Shown: positions 7,983-14,368 of the stretch, one piece after another
Layout: the number at the start of each line of letters is the position of its first letter
Numbering within the stretch: position 1 is the stretch's first letter
NCBI RefSeq assembly: GCF_004138495.1
Contig: NZ_ML142869.1
Coordinates: 46,361-64,001, forward strand
From: Phytoactinopolyspora endophytica
Lineage (GTDB): Bacteria; Actinomycetota; Actinomycetes; Jiangellales; Jiangellaceae
Length of the DNA stretch: 17,641 nt
Direction: 5' to 3'
The notes under the pieces: generated by a model
What the model was told of the DNA's origin: nothing
The model's database searches: none
The model's input: only the letters and a program-made list of their open reading frames with translations
Translations under genes and position numbers: made by a program

Positions 7983-8015
7983 CGCTTAAAGTGCCGTGAA
8001 CCATCGTATCGGCAT

Positions 8016-8087
8016 GGGCGATTAGCTCAGTGGGAGAGCGCTACCTTGACACGGTAGAGGTCACTGGTTCAATCCCAGTATCGCCCA
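8016..8087 (+). tRNA. tRNA-Val (anticodon GAC)
   Basis: A 72-base cloverleaf with acceptor stem GGGCGAT/ATCGCCC and discriminator A, followed by an encoded CCA at 8088-8090. The anticodon loop TTGACAC closed by CTACC/GGTAG gives GAC. It is last in the tRNA operon and is followed by a strong terminator. Its first 27 bases are identical to those of tRNA-Val(CAC) at 4426-4497. Confidence 0.97.
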
Positions 8088-8106
8088 CCACACGTAACAC
8101 CAGATC

Positions 8107-8133
8107 AGCCCCGGTCCTCGGACCGGGGCTTTT
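8107..8133 (+). terminator. Rho-independent terminator of the tRNA operon
   Basis: AGCCCCGGTC and GACCGGGGCT form a ten-base-pair GC-rich stem with a four-base loop CTCG, followed directly by a short run of T. It lies about 20 bases past tRNA-Val. It could also serve the minus-strand kinase gene ending at 8187. Confidence 0.85.
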
Positions 8134-8186
8134 CCGTTGTGTCACCTTCGTGCCACTCCCCCTCCCACATCGCATCGGAGCAACTG

Positions 8187-8891
8187 TCAAACCCCGCGTA
8201 TCGATGAGTGTGGCCGGACTTCCCAGGTCGGCCGCTGGAGCTGATCGTTGTGCACGATGATGTCGGCGTGGTCGGTTGGGCGAGCTGTGGCGAAGTAGAG
8301 CTGCTGGGAGGGGATATAGCGGTTGCGCCATGACCGTTCGATTTCGGCGGTGTCGGCGGTGGATCCGGCCAGCGCCGTGCCTCGGCTCCGGGCGCGATCT
8401 GCCGTCTGCATGAATGGGACGGACACGAAGATCCGCAGGTCCCACCGGTCGATGAGTTCCGGACGCAGGAGGAAGACGCCGTCGAAGAGCAGTACGGCGT
8501 CTGCGGGGGCGGTCGTGGCCGACGGGGACGATGCGGTGTCGGTGTCTCTGTCGTAGACCGCGTGCTGGAACCTTCGGTCTCCGCTTGGGCCCAGCGGATC
8601 GAGCAGGACCCGGCACAGTGCGGCGCGGTCGTGGGCGTCGAAGTAGCAGCCTTCGGCCGAGTACTGGCCGCGTCGGTAGCGCTGTGCACGGGGGAAGAGA
8701 AAGTCGTCGATGGTCGCGCGGATGACGTCGCGGTCCTGCGCGCGCAGGACGACGGCGAGCTCGTCGGCCAGCGTGGTCTTGCCGGCGGCGGGCGGCCCGT
8801 CGATGGCGACTCGCAGCGGGTGTGCGGTCGTGACGGACCTGATCGCCTCGGCCAGCCGACTGACGAGCTCGCCGCGGGTGCCTTGGTCCAT
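8187..8891 (-). CDS. Uridine kinase-like P-loop NTPase
   Basis: A 234-residue soluble protein of the uridine kinase/phosphoribulokinase type. The Walker A motif GPPAAGKTT is at residues 32-40. A DDF motif follows in IDDFLFPR, then the usual FDAHDRAAL segment, and a Walker-B-like LLFDGVFLLRPEL near the middle. Family members phosphorylate uridine/cytidine or a related small molecule with ATP; the true substrate here is not shown. I chose ATG 8891 because AGAGGGG lies six to seven bases upstream; the longer start at 8924 would add 11 residues without an RBS. The gene stands alone, between the tRNA terminator and the MFS gene, and is probably transcribed separately. Confidence 0.82.
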   Translation of the reverse strand: MDQGTRGELVSRLAEAIRSVTTAHPLRVAIDGPPAAGKTTLADELAVVLRAQDRDVIRATIDDFLFPRAQRYRRGQYSAEGCYFDAHDRAALCRVLLDPLGPSGDRRFQHAVYDRDTDTASSPSATTAPADAVLLFDGVFLLRPELIDRWDLRIFVSVPFMQTADRARSRGTALAGSTADTAEIERSWRNRYIPSQQLYFATARPTDHADIIVHNDQLQRPTWEVRPHSSIRGV

Positions 8892-8978
8892 TGCTGCCCC
8901 TCTCACGGTGTCTCTGTTCAGCATCGCACGTCAGGTTGGTGACTTTGGTGCGGTGCCGGACCGTGGCGAAGGATGACC

Positions 8979-9002
8979 CAGCTCGACAGCCCGGCCGAGC
9001 TG
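8979..9002 (-). terminator. Hairpin downstream of the MFS gene
   Basis: CAGCTCG and CGAGCTG form a perfect seven-base stem with a ten-base loop, 14 bases past the MFS stop on the minus strand. There is no U-run; it may terminate weakly or protect the transcript end. Confidence 0.35.
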
Positions 9003-9015
9003 CCGAGGAACTGAC

Positions 9016-10284
9016 TCAGCGGGCCGGGTGTTCGGTGATCCAGTGACTGGCGAGCAGTCCCGAGCCCGCGGTGAGGACAGCGGCGGCGACGACCGTCGCA
9101 TCCAGGCCTGCCAGATCGGCGAGGACACCGGCGGTCAGGCCGCCCACCGCATAGCCGATGTCGCGCCAGAACCGGTAGGTGCCGAGTGCATTGGCTCTCC
9201 ACGTGGGGTGGGCATGGTCGGACACGGAAGCGATCAGCGCCGGATAGACCATGGCGGTGCCCACGCCGAGCGCGATCGCGGAGAGGACTCCGGCCAGCAG
9301 GGGGCGTTCCAGCAGCGCGAGGGCGAGGACGAATCCGCCTGCCTGGACGTACATTCCCGTGACGATGAGGGGTTTACGGCCGATGCGGTCGGAAAGGAGA
9401 CCGGTGGGGATCTGACAGAACCCCCACAGCAGTGGGTAAAGGCCCTTGATCAGACCCACAGCGGCGAGCCCGAGACCATGTTCGGTGAACAGCAAGGGGA
9501 AGACACCCCAGGCCAGGCCGTCATTGAGGTTGTTCACCATGCCGGCCTGACTGGCGCCACGCAAACTGCGGTGACTCCACGAGGTGCGGGTGAACGCCTT
9601 GCCCAGGCCAAGACGTTCGACGGTGGCGGCACGCGGCGAATGCTGGGCGAGCTCGAGCGCGACGTGCCCGGCCGTGTCCCGCACGACGATGGACAGACCC
9701 AGCCCGCCGACGACGAACGCGATGCCGATCAGCTCAGGCACGGGCCGCAGGCCGTAGACGGTTGCGAGGTAGCCAGTGACGAGCGCGGTCCCGCCGACAG
9801 CCGCGTATCCAGCGGCTTCGTTCAAGCCCGTAGCCAGCCCACGCCGGGCGGGACCGACGAGGTCGATCTTCATGTTGACCGTCATCGACCAGGTCAGGCC
9901 CTGGTTGACGCCGAGCAGGACGTTCGCGGCGACGATCCATCCCCAGGAGGGAGCCCAAGCCAGCGCGAAGGGAACGGGGATACCGATGAGCCAGCCGGTG
10001 ATGAGCAGCTGCTTGCGGCGGAATCGGGCCGTCAAGGCTCCGGCGGCCAGGTTGGTCATGGCCTTGGTGAGGCCGAACGCGATGATGAAAGAGAACACGG
10101 CCAAGTCACTGGTCAGCCCGAAGACGTCGGTGCCGATCAGGGGCACGGTCGTGCGTTCTAGCCCGACCAGTGCGCCCACACAGACGTTGACGACGACCAG
10201 AAGGGTGAACTGCAGCCAGTTCTCCCTCAGCCCCAACTCGGTGGTGCGTCCACCCGGAGGCGGGTCGGTCGGGCCAGCGATCAC
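9016..10284 (-). CDS. MFS transporter in the persulfide operon
   Basis: A 422-residue integral membrane protein with about 12 hydrophobic segments split by a loop near residues 205-240. The second half has the MFS signature DRIGRKPL after its second helix; the equivalent place in the first half reads TARFRRKQL. Similar signatures occur in drug- and metabolite-export families, so substrate cannot be read from sequence. Its GTG start overlaps the stop of the metallo-beta-lactamase/rhodanese gene (GTGA, 10281-10284), so the two are translationally coupled. From context I infer export or import of a sulfur compound such as sulfite, thiosulfate or a thiol. No RBS of its own is needed if coupled. 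The MFS call is firm; the substrate is unknown. Confidence 0.88.
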   Translation of the reverse strand: MIAGPTDPPPGGRTTELGLRENWLQFTLLVVVNVCVGALVGLERTTVPLIGTDVFGLTSDLAVFSFIIAFGLTKAMTNLAAGALTARFRRKQLLITGWLIGIPVPFALAWAPSWGWIVAANVLLGVNQGLTWSMTVNMKIDLVGPARRGLATGLNEAAGYAAVGGTALVTGYLATVYGLRPVPELIGIAFVVGGLGLSIVVRDTAGHVALELAQHSPRAATVERLGLGKAFTRTSWSHRSLRGASQAGMVNNLNDGLAWGVFPLLFTEHGLGLAAVGLIKGLYPLLWGFCQIPTGLLSDRIGRKPLIVTGMYVQAGGFVLALALLERPLLAGVLSAIALGVGTAMVYPALIASVSDHAHPTWRANALGTYRFWRDIGYAVGGLTAGVLADLAGLDATVVAAAVLTAGSGLLASHWITEHPAR

Positions 10285-11660
10285 TGGAGCGAGTCCCCAG
10301 CCCCGTCAGTCAGCGCGACGCCTTGGGCGGCCGCAAGGTCGTCGGGTCCGCCGTTGAAAACGGCGAGGTCCGTGTGGCCGGCACGCTCCAGCAGACTGGC
10401 CGCGGTCATCGCCCGCTCCCCGTGCCCGCAGTGCACGATCGCGCCTTCGGGAGCGTCGGCAGCGCGCGTCGCCAGCGCGCCGAGCTCGATGTGCACGGCG
10501 CCGGGGACATGACCGGCCACGTGCTCGGCATCCTGACGGACATCCACGACCGGACGCCGGCCGGCCTCGTCGGTGGTGAGAAACGCGGTGCTGCGTTGCT
10601 CTTCGCCCGCGGCGAGCCATGCGGGCATGCCTCCGGCCAGGTGCCCCACCAGGCGCTCGTAGCCGATCTTGTAGGCCTGCCAGACGATGTCGGAGACGTC
10701 CTGGCCATGTTCGGCCACGATGGCCAGCGGCGCGGTATCGGGAAGGAGCCAGCCCAGCCAGGTCGCGAACTGGTCCCGCAATGTGATGGAGATCGCCCCG
10801 TGGATGTGGCCTGCCGCGTACTGAGCAGCAGGCCGTACGTCGATCACGTAGCCACCGTCGGCGAGCAACGTCTTGACCTGTCCGGCATCGAGGCCGGGCA
10901 GCTGGGGTTCGGACGTGATGACGGCCGGACCGCGCCGGTTGTGCTCGGTGAGGCGGTCGAAGTAGGACGGGTAGCTACCCAGGCTCGCGGTCAGCCGGCG
11001 GACGAAGGTGTCCTCGTCAGGCGCGGCGAGCAGCGGGTTGGCCCGCCTCTGGGCCCCGATGGTGGTGGTGCGTTCAGCGCCGGCGGGTGCGGAGCAGAAC
11101 GAACCCGCGCCGTGGGTGGGCCACACCTCGACGTCGTCGGGTAAGGCGGTCAGACGCGACAGCGACCGGTACTGGGCGCGTGCGAGCTCTTCGGTGCGCT
11201 CCGCACCCAGGAGGTCAGTGCGGGCTGCGGAGTTCACGATCAGTGAGCCGCCGGTGAACACGCCGAGCTCCCGGTCGCCGTCCAGCAGCAGATAGGACAG
11301 ATGCTCATCGGTATGGCCGGGCGTGGCCAGCGCACGCAGTGTCAGGCCGCCCAGGTCCATCTCGTCGCCGTCGGCGAGCGGCGTGTGAGTGAATGCGCGC
11401 CGCCCCGCGGCGGAGGCGAGCACGACGGCGTCGTCGTCGTGTCCGAGCTGCACGGCCCCGGAGAGGAAGTCCGCGTGCAGGTGTGTGTCGGCGGCGAACG
11501 CGACATGCAGGCCGCGTCGGGTGGCTGCCTGGCGCAGGGCGCGTAAGTCCCTGGCAGCGTCGACCGCCAGGGCGCGACCGTCGCCGAGATCGACCAGATA
11601 GGCGCTGTTGCCGAGCCCTTGATCGACCAGCGGGATGATGTGGTCGTCGGTGAAAGCCAC
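10281..11660 (-). CDS. MBL-fold protein with two rhodanese domains (persulfide dioxygenase-like)
   Basis: A 459-residue three-domain protein. The metallo-beta-lactamase domain (about 1-205) resembles ETHE1-type persulfide dioxygenases, which oxidise glutathione persulfide to sulfite. It has THLHADF at 59-65, GHTDEH at 115-120 and PTHGAG at 181-186. The ETHE1 ligand histidines align with H60 and H116, but the place of the third ligand Asp (FTGD in relatives) reads FTGGSL, with Gly at 138. Rhodanese domain 1 (about 255-350) lacks a catalytic Cys: its loop reads AEHGQD. Domain 2 (about 358-450) has the active loop CGHGERA with C411. I chose GTG 11660 because GGAGG lies five bases upstream; a GTG at 11690 would add ten residues without an RBS. 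It is first in an operon with the MFS gene and divergent from the ArsR-rhodanese gene. Confidence 0.85.
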   Translation of the reverse strand: MAFTDDHIIPLVDQGLGNSAYLVDLGDGRALAVDAARDLRALRQAATRRGLHVAFAADTHLHADFLSGAVQLGHDDDAVVLASAAGRRAFTHTPLADGDEMDLGGLTLRALATPGHTDEHLSYLLLDGDRELGVFTGGSLIVNSAARTDLLGAERTEELARAQYRSLSRLTALPDDVEVWPTHGAGSFCSAPAGAERTTTIGAQRRANPLLAAPDEDTFVRRLTASLGSYPSYFDRLTEHNRRGPAVITSEPQLPGLDAGQVKTLLADGGYVIDVRPAAQYAAGHIHGAISITLRDQFATWLGWLLPDTAPLAIVAEHGQDVSDIVWQAYKIGYERLVGHLAGGMPAWLAAGEEQRSTAFLTTDEAGRRPVVDVRQDAEHVAGHVPGAVHIELGALATRAADAPEGAIVHCGHGERAMTAASLLERAGHTDLAVFNGGPDDLAAAQGVALTDGAGDSLQ

Positions 11661-11702
11661 GGGATCCTCCAGAAAAACAGTGCGAAGCACGGTAGGTACG
11701 GA

Positions 11703-11727
11703 TACTCTAGTACACTAATCCATGGAT
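11703..11727. promoter_or_regulatory. Candidate operator/promoter between the divergent sulfur genes
   Basis: Three small inverted repeats overlap or adjoin in an AT-rich island: TACT-CT-AGTA (11703-11712), TAGT-AC-ACTA (11708-11717) and the palindrome ATCCATGGAT (11718-11727). TACACT (11711-11716) is a plausible -10 for the plus-strand gene and TAGAGT a plausible -10 for the minus-strand gene. No good -35 is visible on either side. The ArsR-type protein encoded next door is the likely binder. Confidence 0.4.
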
Positions 11728-11731
11728 CTAT

Positions 11732-11736
11732 GGAGG
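11732..11736 (+). promoter_or_regulatory. Ribosome binding site supporting a TTG start
   Basis: GGAGG lies four bases before TTG 11741, the start of the ArsR-rhodanese gene. The nearby ATG at 11722 is in another frame and ends after eight codons. Confidence 0.75.
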
Positions 11737-11740
11737 ATTC

Positions 11741-12418
11741 TTGCCTGAAACTGTGAAGTCCCCGACCAAGGCCCGCCTGTACGAGGCGTTCGCCACCACG
11801 GGCAAGGCGCTGGCCAGCGGAAAAAGGCTAGAGCTGCTCGATCTCCTCGCCCAGGGCGAGCGCACCGTTGACGCGCTCGCCAAGGCGGCCGGGTTGAACC
11901 TGACCACGGCGTCCGCGCATCTACAGACGCTCAAGCAGGCCGGGCTGGTCACCACCCGTCGTGAAGGCGTCCGCATCCACTACCAGCTGGCAGGCGACGA
12001 CGTCGCCCAGCTTTTCGCGCTGCTACGCAAGGTCGCCGAGACCCACCTGCCCGCCGTCGAGCCGGCTCGCGCGGCCTACCTCGGCGAGGATGGAGGGCAG
12101 GAGGTCAGCCGCGAACAGCTGCTGGCGCACGTAGAAGCCGGTGATGTCGTGGTCCTGGATGTGCGCCCTCTCGAGGAGTACGCCGCCGGGCACATCCCCG
12201 GTGCGATCTCCATCCCCGTCGACGAACTCGCCGAGCGGATCGACGATCTACCTGATGGCGTCGAGGTCGTCACCTACTGCCGGGGTGAGTACTGCGTACT
12301 GGCCCACGACGCGGTACGCATGCTGACCAGCCGCGGCCGCAGGGCGATCCGGCTCAACGACGGCATGCTGGAGTGGCGCCTGGCCGACCTGCCGATCGCT
12401 GCCGGAACCGACGCATGA
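11741..12418 (+). CDS. ArsR-family repressor fused to a rhodanese domain
   Basis: A 225-residue two-domain regulator. The N-terminal winged helix-turn-helix (about 15-105) is of ArsR/SmtB type, with the recognition-helix segment LNLTTASAHLQTLKQAGLV at 52-70 and a typical wing RREGVRIHYQL. A rhodanese domain follows (about 122-220), with VLDVRPLEEYAAGHIPGAI and the active loop C180-RGEY-C185. These two are the only cysteines in the protein; the ArsR half has none, so the usual metal-thiolate sites are absent. I infer that persulfidation or a bridge between C180 and C185 reports sulfane sulfur to the DNA-binding half. TTG is used as start, with GGAGG upstream. Its stop overlaps the cysteine desulfurase start as ATGA. 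It probably represses its own operon and the divergent one. Confidence 0.88.
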   Translation: MPETVKSPTKARLYEAFATTGKALASGKRLELLDLLAQGERTVDALAKAAGLNLTTASAHLQTLKQAGLVTTRREGVRIHYQLAGDDVAQLFALLRKVAETHLPAVEPARAAYLGEDGGQEVSREQLLAHVEAGDVVVLDVRPLEEYAAGHIPGAISIPVDELAERIDDLPDGVEVVTYCRGEYCVLAHDAVRMLTSRGRRAIRLNDGMLEWRLADLPIAAGTDA

Positions 12419-13593
12419 GCACCGCCATCCCCGCCGAGCTCGCCGACGGTCCGATTTATCTGGATTACAACGCCACGACCCCGATCGACCCGGATGTCAC
12501 AGAGGCGATGCAGCCTTACCTTGGGCGCTGGTTCGGCAACCCGTCCAGCAGCCATGCCTACGCTGACCAGCCCCGCCGTGCGTTGGCAGAAGCCCGCGCC
12601 CAGGTCGCTGACTTGATCGGGGCTACTTCCGCCGAGGTGGTGTTCACCGGCTCCGGGTCAGAGGCCGACCAGCTTGCGATTCGCGGCGCCGTCCTGGCCT
12701 CCGGCCGGCCGCGTCCGCATCTGGTCACCCAGGTCACCGAGCACCCAGCCGTTCTGGAGACCTGCCGCGCTCTCGAACGCTTACACGGCGCACGCGTGAC
12801 GTATGTTCCGGTCGACAGCGACGGGCTGGTCGATCCCGGAACACTCGCCGCGGCACTGGAGACCGACACCGTGCTCGTGTCGGTGATGGCCGCCAACAAC
12901 GAGACAGGCGCCATCCAGCCCATCGCCGAGCTGGCCCGCATCACCCGCGACAACGGCGCTCTGTTCCATTGCGACGCCGCCCAGGCCGCCGGAAAGATCC
13001 CGCTGGCCGTGGCCGAGTTGGAGGTGGACATGATGACCATCGTCGGCCACAAGATGTACGCCCCGAAGGGCGTCGCCGCGCTCTACGTCCGCCCTGGTGT
13101 CACCCTCGAACCGCTCCTGTACGGCGGCGGACAAGAAGGCGGACTGCGTGCCGGCACCGAGAACGTCGCGCTCGGCGTCGCCCTAGGCGTCGCTGCACAA
13201 CGGGCAGTGGAAGAGCTCGCCGCCGGCAGCCACGGGCACACGCAGCACCTCCGCGACCGCCTCCATCAGCGGCTGAGCGACGCCCTGCCGGGCCGGGTCC
13301 TCCTCAACGGCCCGAATGACCAGCGCCTGCCCAACACCCTCAACATCAGCATCGACGGCACCCAAAGTCACGCTCTCCTCGACGCGGTCCCGAGAATCGC
13401 GGCGTCAACCGGGTCGGCTTGCCACAGCGGTCGTCACCGGCCCTCCCCCGTGCTTTCGGCTATGGGGATGAGCGCCGAGCGCAGTCTCGCGGCGCTGCGT
13501 CTGTCCCTCGGCCGCTGGACCACCCCCGGCGACATCGACCTCGCGGCCGACCTCCTCGTCGCCGCCGCTCGACGTGACACGCCGCGGCCATAG
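12415..13593 (+). CDS. Cysteine desulfurase, IscS/NifS type
   Basis: A PLP enzyme of the class V aminotransferase family that should take sulfur from cysteine as an enzyme-bound persulfide, releasing alanine. Features in 392 residues are YLDYNATTP (15-23), NNETGAIQPI (161-170), HCDAAQ (185-190), the PLP lysine K213 in GHKMYAPKG, and the catalytic C336 in STGSACHSG. The loop after the cysteine is long, as in group I (IscS/NifS) enzymes. The family's ESxN-type segment reads GSEADQLAIRG, with Gln where Asn is usual. The ATG overlaps the stop of the ArsR-rhodanese gene (ATGA, 12415-12418), implying coupled translation. Since it sits with a sulfane-sulfur sensor and not with Fe-S scaffold genes, I infer a dedicated persulfide role. 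A selenocysteine-lyase-like or tRNA-thiolation role cannot be excluded. Confidence 0.88.
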   Translation: MSTAIPAELADGPIYLDYNATTPIDPDVTEAMQPYLGRWFGNPSSSHAYADQPRRALAEARAQVADLIGATSAEVVFTGSGSEADQLAIRGAVLASGRPRPHLVTQVTEHPAVLETCRALERLHGARVTYVPVDSDGLVDPGTLAAALETDTVLVSVMAANNETGAIQPIAELARITRDNGALFHCDAAQAAGKIPLAVAELEVDMMTIVGHKMYAPKGVAALYVRPGVTLEPLLYGGGQEGGLRAGTENVALGVALGVAAQRAVEELAAGSHGHTQHLRDRLHQRLSDALPGRVLLNGPNDQRLPNTLNISIDGTQSHALLDAVPRIAASTGSACHSGRHRPSPVLSAMGMSAERSLAALRLSLGRWTTPGDIDLAADLLVAAARRDTPRP

Positions 13594-13655
13594 GACAGCT
13601 CACGTCCCGTCCGCGTGTACAGCCAGAGCCTGGTCCGTACGCAAGCGACGCCGGC

Positions 13656-14036
13656 CTAGTCCGTCTCGTAGCCACGACGATGGTCAGGTTCGATACCCAA
13701 GATCATGCGCAAGGCCGTCTCGACTTCCGCCATGGTTTCCGCTTTGGCGCTCCCCAGGCGCTCCAGAAAACTACCGCGCGAGACAGCGCGAATGCCTCGT
13801 GTGACCGCGACGCTCGGCATCTCCACACCCTCGCCTGGCGAAACGTTCGGCCGCAAAGGCGATGGTGCCCGTGAGCTCGAGACCGGCACAACCACCAAGA
13901 GCTCATCTTGCACACCAGCTTTGATCTCATCCACCGACACGACGATCACTGGCCTGTTCTTTCCAGGCTCACCCTTGCGCGCAGCACCGAGAGAGACCAG
14001 CCACAGCTCGCCCCGCTGCGGCTCAGTCGATGCCAT
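13656..14036 (-). CDS. mazF: Type II toxin, MazF/PemK family endoribonuclease
   Basis: A 126-residue protein with the MazF/PemK barrel signature. [26 protein letters not shown], given here in parts, includes GELWLV near residue 9 and NRPVIVVS near 29-36. Later come VVPVSSS and [16 protein letters not shown] near the C-terminus, then a final helix. Relatives cut single-stranded RNA at short motifs to halt growth. The usual acidic/threonine region is covered by [13 protein letters not shown] chose ATG 14036, just before the conserved RGE; the open frame extends further upstream but crosses the antitoxin. It overlaps the antitoxin end by 14 bases, as is common in such pairs. The gene ends convergent to the cysteine desulfurase. 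Confidence 0.85.
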   Translation of the reverse strand: MASTEPQRGELWLVSLGAARKGEPGKNRPVIVVSVDEIKAGVQDELLVVVPVSSSRAPSPLRPNVSPGEGVEMPSVAVTRGIRAVSRGSFLERLGSAKAETMAEVETALRMILGIEPDHRRGYETD

Positions 14037-14259
14037 CAGACAGAGTCGCCTCCCACTCCGCTTCTTCTGCCTGGACCTCGGCCGCGGCAGCGTCATTACG
14101 CACAGCCGCACGTTCAGCCCGGAAGAACGACTCTCGCCTCGCCTTGCCAGCCATCTCTGCAAGGAGCGCCGAGATCGACAAACCACGTTCCTGTGCCTGC
14201 TCTGCCAAGAGATCACGCGTCTCCCGGCTCACTCTGAGCGTGGCAGTTTCAGCACCCAT
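14023..14259 (-). CDS. Ribbon-helix-helix-like antitoxin
   Basis: A 78-residue acidic-tailed protein placed first in the pair. The N-terminus [21 protein letters not shown] followed by [10 protein letters not shown], read in parts, has the strand-helix-helix pattern of RHH DNA-binding domains (about residues 6-40). The C-terminal third is alanine- and glutamate-rich and probably wraps the toxin. It likely neutralises the MazF-type toxin and represses the operon. There is no Shine-Dalgarno sequence before the ATG; a promoter ends six bases upstream, suggesting a leaderless mRNA. RHH versus AbrB-type (MazE) is judged by eye. Confidence 0.78.
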   Translation of the reverse strand: MGAETATLRVSRETRDLLAEQAQERGLSISALLAEMAGKARRESFFRAERAAVRNDAAAAEVQAEEAEWEATLSDGID

Positions 14260-14262
14260 GTA

Positions 14263-14294
14263 GCCATGTTATGGCGCCATCGAAGGCGACACAA
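14263..14294 (-). promoter_or_regulatory. Promoter and palindromic operator of the toxin-antitoxin pair
   Basis: On the minus strand TTGTGT (14294-14289) and TAACAT (14271-14266) are 17 bases apart. The -10 ends six bases before the ATG, so transcription should begin at or next to the start codon. Three alternating copies of the five-base word GCCAT/ATGGC lie at 14263-14267, 14271-14275 and 14276-14280; the last two make the perfect palindrome ATGGCGCCAT. This overlaps the -10 and spacer, where a repressor would block polymerase. Confidence 0.55.
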
Positions 14295-14368
14295 GGTGGC
14301 TTCGACAACAGGCGTCCACAGCGTCTCAACCCCTCTCTGAGGCAGTCAGCATGCCGGCAGGTCAGTGG

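Noticed and set aside
9028..10161. A long plus-strand open frame opposite the MFS gene
   Set aside because: Its translation is rich in Gly, Glu, Asp and Gln without motifs, while the minus frame encodes a clear membrane protein. Long antisense frames are expected in high-GC DNA.
10323..11144. A plus-strand open frame of about 270 codons opposite the MBL-rhodanese gene
   Set aside because: No motif; the minus frame has full MBL and rhodanese signatures.
10281..13593. Arsenic-resistance operon
   Set aside because: An ArsR-type repressor and an MFS carrier might suggest it, but there is no arsenate reductase, ArsB/Acr3 or ArsJ-GAPDH pair, and the repressor has no metal-thiolate cysteines.
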